From NCBI RefSeq assembly GCF_012689525.1, contig NZ_CP051514.1:186001-250000 (forward strand): a stretch of DNA of 64,000 nt, read 5' to 3'. The notes under the pieces are model-generated. The model saw only the letters and a program-made list of their open reading frames with translations, was not told where the DNA came from and ran no database searches. Shown here piece by piece: positions 8,336-16,648 of the stretch; position 1 is the first letter of the stretch; the number at the start of each line of letters is the position of its first letter. Both the position numbers and the translations under genes were made by a program. The DNA comes from Paraburkholderia aromaticivorans. GTDB lineage: Bacteria > Pseudomonadota > Gammaproteobacteria > Burkholderiales > Burkholderiaceae.

Positions 8336-9367
8336 ATGAATGCTACGACATATGGTCTGGATATCGCAAAGGCCGTGTTTCAAATGTACTGGGTAGATGG
8401 ACAAAGTGGCGAGATCTGTAGTCGAAAATTCCGTCGTGAACAGCTGATCCGGTTTCTCGCAACCCGGGCACCAGGAAAGGTGGCGCTGGAGGCATGCGGA
8501 GGGGCGCACTGGTGGGCGCGAAAAATCCAGAGTCTCGGACATCAGGTGGTGTTGTTGCATGCGAAATACGTGCGTCCGTTCGTCAAAACCAACAAGACGG
8601 ATGCGGCAGACGCCCAGGCGATCTGGACGGCGGCCCAGCAACCCGGGATGCGAACTGTGGCGATCAAGAGCGTAGACCAGCAAGCCATCCTGAGCCTGCA
8701 CCGCATCCGGTCGGGCCTGGTGGCGACACGAACCCGCGAAACCAATCAGATTCGCGGGTTGCTTGCGGAATATGGACTGTACTTCCGATATGGCCGCAAG
8801 GCGCTCATGAATGAGCTCAAGGCACGTATGGCCGAGATAGAAGAGGTCGTGCCGCAGCTTGTCTGGCGGGCGTTGTTGCGTCAGCTCGAACAGCTCCAGC
8901 AGGTCGAGCAGGGGATTGACGAAGCCGAGCGGGAAAATCTGCAGTGGCTGAAATCCAGTCCCCAGGCAAAAACGCTCGATGACATAGCCGGCGTGGGTCC
9001 ATTGACAGCCACAGCCACTGTTGCGGTCATGGGCTCGCCAAAGGCATTTCGCTCCGGACGCGCATTTGCGGCGAGTATCGGCCTGGTACCCCGTCAGAGT
9101 GGGACTGGGGGCAACGTCAGACTCGGCGGCATCAGCAAAAGGGGTGACCCCTATCTGAGACAGCTATTGATCCATGGCGCGCGAATGGTCGTGACCCATT
9201 CCAAACAACGTCCCCAGTGGGTAGAAGCGTTGCTGAAACGGCGTCCGGTCAATGTGGTGGTGGTCGCGTTGGCCAACAAGATGGCACGAACGGCGTGGGC
9301 GTTGCTCGCGCATAACCGGTCTTATGAGCGGGAATTTGTGAGCGAGCGACCAGCCGTCGCGGTATAG
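8336..9367 (+). CDS. IS110/IS1111-family DEDD transposase
   Basis: A 343-residue site-specific recombinase-type transposase. The N-terminal RuvC-like DEDD domain shows TTYGLDIAKAVFQMYWVDG (Asp9), VALEACGGAHWWARK (Glu) and NKTDAADAQAIW (paired Asp). A coiled middle region follows. The C-terminal Transposase_20 domain has DIAGVGPLTATATVAVMG and FAASIGLVPRQSGTGG, which carries the nucleophilic Ser region. Length is normal and the frame intact. IS110-family enzymes are guided by an element-encoded RNA, and the non-coding tail after this gene is the likely source. A GGAGAG ribosome site lies 6-7 bp before the ATG. Confidence 0.93.
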   Translation: MNATTYGLDIAKAVFQMYWVDGQSGEICSRKFRREQLIRFLATRAPGKVALEACGGAHWWARKIQSLGHQVVLLHAKYVRPFVKTNKTDAADAQAIWTAAQQPGMRTVAIKSVDQQAILSLHRIRSGLVATRTRETNQIRGLLAEYGLYFRYGRKALMNELKARMAEIEEVVPQLVWRALLRQLEQLQQVEQGIDEAERENLQWLKSSPQAKTLDDIAGVGPLTATATVAVMGSPKAFRSGRAFAASIGLVPRQSGTGGNVRLGGISKRGDPYLRQLLIHGARMVVTHSKQRPQWVEALLKRRPVNVVVVALANKMARTAWALLAHNRSYEREFVSERPAVAV

Positions 9368-9612
9368 ATTGAAACGATGAGTCTTTGAACACAGGAGTTG
9401 CGCAGAGCAAGGGTAACGTGTGATGGCAAACCAGGTCGGACCGTGGAAACGCAAACCTGATGACGTCCATGGGCGTGAAGCCCGCCGTGGGAGATGAGGT
9501 CGTTTCCAGCAGATTCCATCAAGGCCAGCGGGCACCGTCTCGCAATGAAGGTCGGATATAAGACTGCAACCGCTTCTGCTAGCCAAAACATCAACCCCCT
9601 GCCTTGCGGAAC
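9368..9612 (+). ncRNA. Candidate bridge/seek RNA region of the IS1111-like element
   Basis: This 245-bp non-coding tail lies between the transposase stop and the right subterminal repeat. It includes self-complementary stretches such as GGGCGTGAAGCCC near 9471. IS1111 members encode their target-choosing RNA in this position. The exact RNA ends and guide loops cannot be fixed by eye. Confidence 0.4.
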
Positions 9613-9693
9613 GGGAGGTGTTTATATAAGGACGTCAACTCAACTCTATAATCCAGACTTCACAGCATTTCTGTTGCGTTATTCCATCTGCCC

Positions 9694-10005
9694 GTGTCGA
9701 AACTTAAAACGCTTAGCCGCTGCGCCCCGCAGCTGATGAATCAACTAAAAAGGGAAGCCGGGATCATTTCGGAGAGTGGCAAGGCGACGAAGCCCGGTCA
9801 TAAGGAGCTGAAAAAGGTTGTCGAAGCAGTCGATACGGCGGTGTGCCACCGTGAGACCACGCTACTTGTCTCAGCCCAGGCGGCGCTGTGGAGCGTGGCT
9901 GATATTCGCGCATTAGCCGCCAGGGGATCTGTCTCTACCAATTTAATTCAAATTTTGATTTCGCATGGATTGCATGTCTCAAACACGATTTCCCTTACCC
10001 TCTAG
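9694..10005 (+). CDS. Hypothetical protein
   Basis: A 103-residue predicted soluble protein with a GTG start. The N-terminal half is basic (MSKLKTLSRCAPQLMNQLKR). The C-terminal half is regular and helical (SAQAALWSVADIRALAARGS, then NLIQILISHGLHV), giving it a real-protein look. I do not recognise the family. It stands alone between the IS1111-like element and the polyphosphate kinase gene, just 70 bp from the element's right end, so its native promoter may have been displaced. Confidence 0.5.
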   Translation: MSKLKTLSRCAPQLMNQLKREAGIISESGKATKPGHKELKKVVEAVDTAVCHRETTLLVSAQAALWSVADIRALAARGSVSTNLIQILISHGLHVSNTISLTL

Positions 10006-10092
10006 CGGCGGAGGACGGGCCGCGCCTCCTCGCGCCTGGTTGGCACGCTTCTCCTGGACGCCTCGTTTCGCGCATCGTCATCGCACTGCGAT

Positions 10093-11157
10093 ATGAAGGT
10101 TCGTATGAACGCTATCAGGCGGCGCTGGCTCAGCCTGCAGCAACACCGCAGTAAGCACCCGAAAACCGATCAAATACCGGCACCCCACCTTGCGTCGCCG
10201 CGCACTGCATCATTAATCGCTGCCGCGCAGGACGCAGCATTGGACAGTAATAGCTTGAAAATGGAAGAACAGGATTGGAAACGGCGCCGCGAAGATGATC
10301 TCATCGATGCCTACGATGAAGAACTTGAGATGGAGCTGGATGACCGGGCGACCGATGGTGGGAAAGCTCTCACCGATGAATATCGCGAACGTCGTAAGAG
10401 CTACTTTCGCGAGCTTTTCCGCCTGCAGGGCGAACTCGTCAAGCTACAGGACTGGGTCGTGCATGCGGGCCATCGGCTCATTGTGATTTTTGAGGGCCGC
10501 GATGCGGCCGGCAAAGGTGGCGCCATCAAGCGCATCACACAACGGCTAAATCCCCGTGTTTGCCGCGTCGCTGCTTTGCCCGCGCCGAACAACCGCGAGC
10601 GCACGCAATGGTATTTCCAGCGCTATGTCTCGCACCTGCCGGCGGGCGGCGAAATCGTGCTGTTCGACCGAAGCTGGTACAACCGCGCTGGGGTCGAGCG
10701 CGTGATGGGCTTCTGTACTAACCATGAGTATGAGGAATTCTTTCGCTCTGTGCCTGAATTCGAGAAGATGCTGGTAAGAAGTGGGATTCAGATCATCAAG
10801 TACTGGTTCTCGGTCTCCGACGAAGAACAGGAAGTGCGCTTTCAGGCGCGCATCGACGATCCGCTCAAGCAGTGGAAGCTCAGCCCGATGGACCTGGAAA
10901 GTCGGCGCCGCTGGGAGGCGTACACCCTGGCCAAGGAAGTGATGCTGGAGCGCACGCATATCCCCGAGGCGCAGTGGTGGGTGGTACAGGCTGACGACAA
11001 GAAGCGCGCGCGCCTGAATTGCATCCATCATTTGCTGAGTCAGATGCCGTATCACGAGATCGGGCGTTCAACCGTGCAACTCCCTCCCCGGGTCCATCAC
11101 GAAGAATATCTGCGGCAACCGGTACCCGATAGCCTGATGGTTCCGGAAATCTATTGA
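10093..11157 (+). CDS. ppk2: Polyphosphate kinase 2 (PPK2 family)
   Basis: The enzyme transfers phosphate between inorganic polyphosphate and nucleotides. Marks: Walker A VIFEGRDAAGKGGAIKRITQ (about 133-150), Walker B/lid VLFDRSWYNRAGVERVMGFC (about 193-212), and the PPK2 core KYWFSVSDEEQEVRF plus SRRRWEAYTLAKE. The core with the DDRATDGG region matches PPK2 class I. The open frame gives 354 residues, longer than the usual 260-310; an internal ATG at 10258 (MEEQDWKRRREDDLIDAYDE) would give a more typical 299. The first 55 residues are basic and low in conservation, so the true start may be downstream. It appears to be a single-gene unit. Confidence 0.9.
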   Translation: MKVRMNAIRRRWLSLQQHRSKHPKTDQIPAPHLASPRTASLIAAAQDAALDSNSLKMEEQDWKRRREDDLIDAYDEELEMELDDRATDGGKALTDEYRERRKSYFRELFRLQGELVKLQDWVVHAGHRLIVIFEGRDAAGKGGAIKRITQRLNPRVCRVAALPAPNNRERTQWYFQRYVSHLPAGGEIVLFDRSWYNRAGVERVMGFCTNHEYEEFFRSVPEFEKMLVRSGIQIIKYWFSVSDEEQEVRFQARIDDPLKQWKLSPMDLESRRRWEAYTLAKEVMLERTHIPEAQWWVVQADDKKRARLNCIHHLLSQMPYHEIGRSTVQLPPRVHHEEYLRQPVPDSLMVPEIY

Positions 11158-11564
11158 GCCAACCAATGTGAGACACCGAAGCCACGATAGCGGTGCCATA
11201 TCCCGAAGAACGCAGCGTTATGAAAAGCAGCTTCGGGCGACGACCCGTCGGCAGTCGCGCAGCAAGCGATGGCGGCTGTACCTCAATTGCAGCCGTTCGC
11301 CTTCATGCTCCGACAGTCATTCAAACGTCGGGTACGCTCAGTAAACGGTCACCCCGCAGATAATGCGCTCCGTGCACCGTCGGACAAGGCCGCGATGCCA
11401 GCTTCCTGACGCCGCAGCATGATCTCGAAGAATGCTGACGGACTCACGGCGCAATCGGGCCGAAGGCGGTGCTCGCTTAACGCATCGATACTGACCGTCT
11501 CGCCAGCGCGCTGCAAATCCGGCGCGCGCTGGTCAGTAGATGACCGGCATCGGGACGATCCGCG
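11158..11564. other. Intergenic, no gene seen
   Basis: This gap lies between ppk2 and the convergent FAD oxidase gene. A few short frames are open but none shows protein-like composition. No clear terminator or IS end was found. Confidence 0.4.
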
Positions 11565-12941
11565 TCAGGCCAGCGGCCGGATGTTCTGGTTCATGCGGAA
11601 GAAGTTCGTCGGATCGTACTGGGCTTTGATCTGCTGAAGCCGTCGGTAATTGGGACCGTATGCAGCCGCAATGGGTTCGCCCGTCTCATCGTCGTCCAGG
11701 TAGTTGACATAGCGTCCGGCGGCAAAGAAAGGTCGCATCGCTTCGTAGGTTTCGCGAGCCCAGGCGACGCAGGCGCCGGTCTCCGCCGGCTGCATCCATT
11801 GAGCAAGCACGAGGAAGTTGTAGCCTTCACGCCGGTGCGGGAAGGCTGTGTCGGTAGCATTGACCTGGGTGACCGCGCCGTGGAAATGTTCGAGGAGCAG
11901 TTGGCCCATTGTCGTCGGGCACCGCGCGAAGCAGCTAATCATGGTGTCAATCGCAGCGTCGCTCAGCTCTGTGAGGAAGTTGGACTTCCAGTAGTTGAGC
12001 GCGCCTTTCGGGTACTTGGCGTCGAGCATGCTGTTGAGCTGGGAATAGGGGATCGGCCCAACGGCATCCAGGATCGGAAGCGCGAACTGTTTCAGCGGCC
12101 GCATGGCCCTTTCGGCGTCTTCCAACGGCCCGCAGTGGCAGGTGACCAGGGCGGCCACCTCTGTGCCGGACCCGTCTGGCGCATGCGTCAGCGATGCGAA
12201 CAGTGTGTGCTCATCAGGTAGCGATCGTGTGCTGTCGCGGAAGAATTCGAGCAGGGCGCGGGAGCGTTCGATCGGGTGGACGATCGGGCCGCCCATAATG
12301 GTCGGCCCAACCCGGTGGAGTTCATACTCGAAGCTCGTGGCGACCCCGAAGTTTCCCCCGCCGCCGCGAAGCGCCCAGAAAAGCTCGGGCTCCCGGTGCT
12401 TGCTCGCCAGCAAGACCTTGCCGCCAGCCGTGACAAGTTCCACCGCCCGCAGATTATCAAGCGCCAGGCCGTATTTGCCCATCAGCCAGCCGACCCCACC
12501 CCCGAGGGTAAGCCCGGCAATGCCCGTGCTGGAGACCACGCCCCCGGTGACGGCCAGGCCGTGCAACTGCGTCTCGCGATTGAGCTCGCCCCAGGTGACG
12601 CCGCCTTGTGCCCAGACTGTTCTGTTCTCCGGATCGACGTGGATGCCCTTCATCGGCGAAAGATCGACCATCACCCCACCATCAATCGTCGCCCGTCCCG
12701 CCACGTTGTGCCCACCGCCGCGAATTGCAACTTCGAGGCCGAGCCTGCGGGTGAGATCGACGGCCCCGACAACGTCGGCTACGCCGTGGCACCTGGCGAT
12801 CAAGGCGGGCCGCTTATCGACCAGGCCGTTGTGGACTTTTCTCGCGTCCTCATAGCCGGCGTCCGTGGGTTTCAGGAGCTGCCCTCGGAAGGTGGCAGCA
12901 AGCTCGGCCGTAGCGTTGGCCAGGGATCCAATCGACAGCAT
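11565..12941 (-). CDS. FAD-linked oxidase (berberine-bridge-enzyme type)
   Basis: A PCMH-type flavoprotein of 458 residues. The FAD domain (about 30-210) includes AIRGGGHNVAGRATIDGGVM, where the His is the usual covalent FAD anchor. GVTWGELNRETQLHGLAVTG and GIAGLTLGGGVGWLMGKYGL follow. The C-terminal BBE motif YVNYLDDDE plus YGPNYRRLQQIKAQYDPTNF closes the enzyme. A start at 12941 is chosen over one at 12968 because GAGGAG lies 9 bp upstream. It probably oxidises a hydroxyl or sugar/phenolic substrate, but the substrate is unknown. It is divergent from a LysR gene 105 bp away, the classic arrangement for LysR control, yet that regulator is split by an IS element. Confidence 0.9.
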   Translation of the reverse strand: MLSIGSLANATAELAATFRGQLLKPTDAGYEDARKVHNGLVDKRPALIARCHGVADVVGAVDLTRRLGLEVAIRGGGHNVAGRATIDGGVMVDLSPMKGIHVDPENRTVWAQGGVTWGELNRETQLHGLAVTGGVVSSTGIAGLTLGGGVGWLMGKYGLALDNLRAVELVTAGGKVLLASKHREPELFWALRGGGGNFGVATSFEYELHRVGPTIMGGPIVHPIERSRALLEFFRDSTRSLPDEHTLFASLTHAPDGSGTEVAALVTCHCGPLEDAERAMRPLKQFALPILDAVGPIPYSQLNSMLDAKYPKGALNYWKSNFLTELSDAAIDTMISCFARCPTTMGQLLLEHFHGAVTQVNATDTAFPHRREGYNFLVLAQWMQPAETGACVAWARETYEAMRPFFAAGRYVNYLDDDETGEPIAAAYGPNYRRLQQIKAQYDPTNFFRMNQNIRPLA

Positions 12942-13631
12942 GGCGTTTTCTCCTCGAATTCGCCCCAAGTCTCCATTGAAATCGGCCCAGGAGCAAACTC
13001 GAAGAATTCAACCAAGGGTGAACTGATTTCATCTACACTGCTGGCATGCACAAGCTGCCGCCCCTGGTAGAGTTCCGCGCGTTTGATGCAGTCGCTCGCC
13101 ATATGAGCTTCAAGAAGGCCGCGCTAGAGCTGTGTGTGACCCCCACCGCGATCAGTCACCAGATCCGATTGCTCGAGCGCTATTGTGGTTGCACCCTGTT
13201 CCGTCGCAGACCGCGGCCCTTGGCGCTGACCGATGCCGGAGCGCGGCTGTTCCCTGCCATTCGTGGCGGGCTTGAGGTGTTCGCCACCGCAATCGCGGCC
13301 GTCAAGTGGGATAGCGACCAACAGCCCCTTCGCGTAACGACAACGAACGCTTTTGCCAGCCGTTGGCTCGTGCCCCGCCTGTCCGCGTGGCGGAAATTGC
13401 ATCCCGACGTGCCGCTGGAGGTGATCGGCACGGATACCTTGCTCGATCTGCAGGCCGGGGAGGGCGACGTCGCGATTCGTTATGCGACCAGCCGAGCGGT
13501 GCCGACGGACGGGATCGCCGATGATCTCTTGAGAGATACATTCTGGCCCGTCTACAATCCGCGCTTGCTTTCAAAGGGACGACTGAAGAGACCAGTCGAT
13601 CTCGCAGAGCACGTTTATATGGACGCCGCCC

Positions 13632-13911
13632 GTTTGCAAAGGGACTTCGAGGGGTCTGACGTGACAGGAACGGCTGCGGGTTTATATCCGGCCTTGTTGC
13701 AGCGGGTGTTTTCGCTGCGGGCCCCTATGGATTCAGCTGACTCGCGCCTCATTTCTGCACCGAGCTCAAGGCTCTTCGCGCTCTCCAGGTTTGGCGAGTC
13801 CCGGTCCGACCTGTTTTGCCATCACTCTCAAGTACCTGCGCAACCTTTTGACGTTCCATCCTCCGACTACAAAGTTGACTTCACCTACGTTTGGAATTTG
13901 CTCGTGCTCAT
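13632..13911 (-). ncRNA. Candidate bridge/seek RNA region of the second IS1111-like element
   Basis: The non-coding tail lies between the transposase stop (13912) and the repeat at 13618-13631, the same place and nearly the same length as in the element at 8221. It is the expected source of the target-choosing RNA in IS1111 elements. RNA ends are not determined. Confidence 0.4.
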
Positions 13912-14931
13912 TTATGCCGGCTTGGCGCTCACGTATCCCCCCTGATAGGAGCGGCTGTGGGCCAGGACGGCCCAGATGGTGCGGGCCATCTTGTTCGCGA
14001 GTGCGACGATCACGACATTCAGTGGTCGCCGCTTCTTCATCTGCTCGATCCATGGATCATGCTGTTTTGGACTGCTGATAACACTGCGGGCGCCGTGAAT
14101 AAGGAGCGTGCGAAGATAGGTATCGCCCCGCTTGCTGATGCCCAGCAACATAAGCTTCCCGCCGGATCCCACCTGCTTAGGCACCAGTCCGATGCAGGCA
14201 GCAAACTCGCGCCCGGAGCGGAACATCTTAGGGTCGCCGATCGTCGCGACGGCGGCTGTCGCGGTCAGCAGGCCGACGCCAGGAATCTCGGCGATGGCCT
14301 TGACGTCCTTGTCTTCCTTTTTCCATTCGCGCATCCGTCGCTCGATCGCGGCGATCTGCCCGTCCAGTACGCTTAGCCCGTTCCACTGCTCACGCAGCGT
14401 GTCGATTAGCACGGCCGGCAGGCGGTCGGCGACCCGGGCCAGCACGTCCGGTATTGCCCTGTCCAGGGCGAGCCGCCCCTTGCCCATGACTTCGCCGTAT
14501 TCGGTGAGCAGTCCGCGTAGTGAGTTGATCTGCATCGTGCGGAATTTGACCAGCTGCTCACGCATCCGGTGCAGCGCCAGCATCGCTTGCTGCATCTCGG
14601 TCTTGACCGCGACCGGCTTGCCCGGTTGCTGTACCGCGAGCCAGATCGCCCGGGCGTCGGCGGGATCGCTCTTGTTGCGTATGTTGAAGGCCTTCACGTA
14701 TTGCCCTGGCATCAGCTTGACTTGATGCCCCATCTTGATGAGCTGCCTTGCCCAGTGCTGCGCACCGCCAGACGCTTCCATGCCGATCAGGCATGGTGCG
14801 CGATTCGCAAAGTAGGCGAGAAACTTCGCCCGTTTGATCGGCTTGTTGACGATTTCTCCGGTCTCTTCGTCCACGTGGTGTACCTGAAGGACGTTTTTCG
14901 CGATGTCGATACCAACTGGCGTAAGTTTCAT
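13912..14931 (-). CDS. IS110/IS1111-family DEDD transposase
   Basis: A complete 339-residue transposase. DEDD domain: MKLTPVGIDIAKNVLQVHHV (first Asp), LIGMEASGGAQHWAR (Glu) and NKSDPADARAIW (paired Asp). C-terminal domain: IAEIPGVGLLTATAAVATIG and FAACIGLVPKQVGSGGKLML, followed by GISKRGDTYLRTLLIHGARS. The frame is intact. It is clearly diverged from the 8336-9367 transposase, so two IS1111 lineages are present. It is inserted in antisense orientation to the LysR gene. Confidence 0.93.
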   Translation of the reverse strand: MKLTPVGIDIAKNVLQVHHVDEETGEIVNKPIKRAKFLAYFANRAPCLIGMEASGGAQHWARQLIKMGHQVKLMPGQYVKAFNIRNKSDPADARAIWLAVQQPGKPVAVKTEMQQAMLALHRMREQLVKFRTMQINSLRGLLTEYGEVMGKGRLALDRAIPDVLARVADRLPAVLIDTLREQWNGLSVLDGQIAAIERRMREWKKEDKDVKAIAEIPGVGLLTATAAVATIGDPKMFRSGREFAACIGLVPKQVGSGGKLMLLGISKRGDTYLRTLLIHGARSVISSPKQHDPWIEQMKKRRPLNVVIVALANKMARTIWAVLAHSRSYQGGYVSAKPA

Positions 14932-15408
14932 GATCGGCCCTCCGGTTTACGTAGGAACGTGTGGATGATCCTCCAACCTGGATTTTTTCGCCCGCCGGTC
15001 TGTGCGGGTCCACCTTCCTTGTCTCTGCTCATTCCGGCGACCTCCCGGCTATCCGCCTGGTGGGCGGCGTCCATACCATTTCTGATTCACTCCTATTGGT
15101 CGCCAGTCGACCGTGAACCGCCCACGTGGCAGAGATGGCTTGCCGCGGCTCAGCGCAGGTGGCGCGAAGTGCCAGAATTCAAGGACATGCAGCACCTGAG
15201 CTTCAGGGAGGAGCTGCATGCCATCGAGGCGGTGATCGCCGGCCAGGGAATCGGGATTTTTAGTGACGTGCTCGTGGCACCCGAACTCGCCGCCGGTACG
15301 CTCGTAAAAGCGTTCAAGCTGAGCTTGCCTGGGTATGGCTTCTATGTGATTCGCAGGTCAGGCCATCCTCGCGAAAGGACCATCCGAGCCTTCTCGGAGT
15401 GGTTGCGG

Positions 15409-15567
15409 TCAGCTACCTAATCCGCTCTGTCGCCGGACGCGGTCATGCGCCAGCCATTCGGCGCGAGCCTGCGTGCGTTGCGTTAGCCACGAGGCAAGCA
15501 CGGACGTCAAGCCGCCGATGGCGGCGCTGACCAATGCGGCGAGCGCTGAGATAAACGACGCGTCCAT
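15409..15567 (-). pseudogene. N-terminal stump of a small membrane-anchored protein
   Basis: Starting at the ATG at 15565-15567 the frame reads MDASFISALAALVSAAIGGL, then TSVLASWLTQRTQARAEWLA, and stops after 52 residues. It has one N-terminal membrane segment with a GG motif followed by a charged helix. I recall this N-terminus from longer Burkholderiaceae hypothetical proteins (about 150-180 residues), so this looks like a truncated copy. Its end overlaps the convergent LysR gene by 12 bp. Confidence 0.5.
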
Positions 15568-15981
15568 GGGAGCATCTTTCGGAGTGGAGCTCGTCGTCCA
15601 TCATAGCGCCCGTACGCATACTTCCAGGAAGTGCGGCGATGCGTTGCGGTGCGTTTTTTTCACTCAGAGCAAACGGCGGTCTGACTTGAGCCGTGTTCTC
15701 GCAGTACTTAAATGGCTGATGCCACCCGGCATCCGTCGGGCGGTCGCTTTGACAATTTCATCGTCAGACGCGACTAGACCTTGCCTTCATCGCGTTCACG
15801 TGGACATCAGGACGAGGCTTTGAAACAGACAACGGACCGTCACGTTTCCACGCCGGTTTGTTGCCTCGCCATTCTCGACAGTTTTCGACGAAATCGCGCG
15901 GCGCGCAGACGCAACTGGGACAATTGTGTCGGGCGCGTGCGATCGGTGATTCTTGTGAGAGCGATACTGCGCGCTTTCCAA
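15568..15981. other. Intergenic, no gene seen
   Basis: This stretch lies between two gene stumps. Short open frames exist but none is protein-like. Confidence 0.4.
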
Positions 15982-16275
15982 TTAAACCTGCGTCCCCGTC
16001 CCGGGTTTCGTCAACTTTTTATTCCATTCCAGAGTCAGCGCCTCTATATGTTCGCTCATCTGTTTTGTCAGTTCAGTTAGCTGCGTATTCTGCTGAAGCA
16101 ATCCGAGCAGCAACTCGGTTTGATTCGCGGCGATTAACTGGCGTTCCTCGCTCGCTTTTGCGAGATCTTCACGATGGCGCGCGTCGGCATCCGAATGTGC
16201 CTTGTCGCGATCAGCCTGACGCGTTTGGGCGAGCAAAATCAGCGGTGCGGCGTAGGCTGCCTGCTCCAGCGCCGA
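15982..16275 (-). pseudogene. C-terminal fragment of a DUF1003-type membrane protein
   Basis: The minus-strand frame ending at 15982 contains YAAPLILLAQTRQADRDKAH and then HREDLAKASEERQLIAANQT, with a coiled-coil tail. This is the last membrane helix and cytoplasmic tail of DUF1003 proteins. The upstream residues in the same frame are unrelated, so the first membrane segments are lost. It lacks a credible start and is not expected to be functional. Confidence 0.6.
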
Positions 16276-16366
16276 CGTTGATGCGTCGGGCGTAGCCGGA
16301 TAGCTGTCAACCGACACAAAAGTTGTCCGAAAAATGACCTGAAGTCGTCTGATCGGCAAGGGACTG

Positions 16367-16573
16367 TTAAAAAGCATGGGGTTCCGCTTCTGCCGGCCGC
16401 CGCAGGAATATAAGAAAGCGGAGCGCGCCCTCCGGTACTTTGTCGATGCGCGCTCGATAGGCTGCAAGTGTGGTTGCCAGATCACCATGGATCACCGCGC
16501 ATCGCACCTGGGCAAGCAGATGGGCGCCACGTGGCGCCCAACACATGCGTGCATTGATCAACAGGCCAGGCAA
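16367..16573 (-). pseudogene. Possible C-terminal transposase fragment
   Basis: A 68-residue frame reads MCWAPRGAHLLAQVRCAVIH, then GDLATTLAAYRARI and ends EPHAF. The WxxRGAHLLxQxR pattern resembles the C-terminus of ISKra4/ISL3-like transposases in my recollection. No ends or other parts of such an element were found. Confidence 0.35.
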
Positions 16574-16648
16574 CGGCCGGTCTCCAAGCCATCGGTTTGT
16601 CCTTGACGCGCCGCCTGCCTGGATGTACAGGAGCCTGCATTTGCCCGT

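Larger units (their letters stand above)
8221..9622 (+). mobile_element. IS110-family element of the IS1111 type
   Basis: Subterminal inverted repeats AACACCTCCC (8221-8230) and GGGAGGTGTT (9613-9622) enclose one DEDD transposase gene and a 245-bp non-coding tail. Such repeats and a long tail after the gene mark the IS1111 subgroup, as opposed to classical IS110 with its long leader. The true tips lie a few bases outside the repeats. The element starts within about 10 bp of the tnpB hairpin. Confidence 0.75.
13618..15075 (-). mobile_element. Second IS110-family (IS1111-type) element
   Basis: Perfect 14-bp inverted repeats TATGGACGCCGCCC (13618-13631) and GGGCGGCGTCCATA (15062-15075) bound the insertion inside the LysR gene. 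The element holds one minus-strand transposase gene and a 280-bp non-coding tail beyond its stop. The sequence differs from the first IS1111-like element at 8221, so this is not a duplicate copy. Confidence 0.85.
13046..15420 (+). pseudogene. LysR-family regulator split by an IS1111-like element
   Basis: The 5' part (13046-13617) encodes the GcvA-like winged helix (MHKLPPLVEFRAFDAVARHM, VTPTAISHQIRLLERY) and the first half of the effector domain up to PVDLAEH. The 3' part resumes after the element at about 15076 with FLIHSYWSPVDREPPTWQRW and ends GHPRERTIRAFSEWLRSAT at 15420. Removing 13618-15075 rejoins a regulator of about 300 residues. Its divergent FAD oxidase neighbour would be its natural target, so control of that gene is probably lost or changed. 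The 5' frame runs on into element sequence and would give a false 299-residue protein. Confidence 0.88.

Noticed and set aside
13046..13945. A 299-residue LysR protein ending inside the IS1111-like element
   Set aside because: The C-terminal 110 residues are read-through of element sequence. The real LysR is split and continues after 15075.
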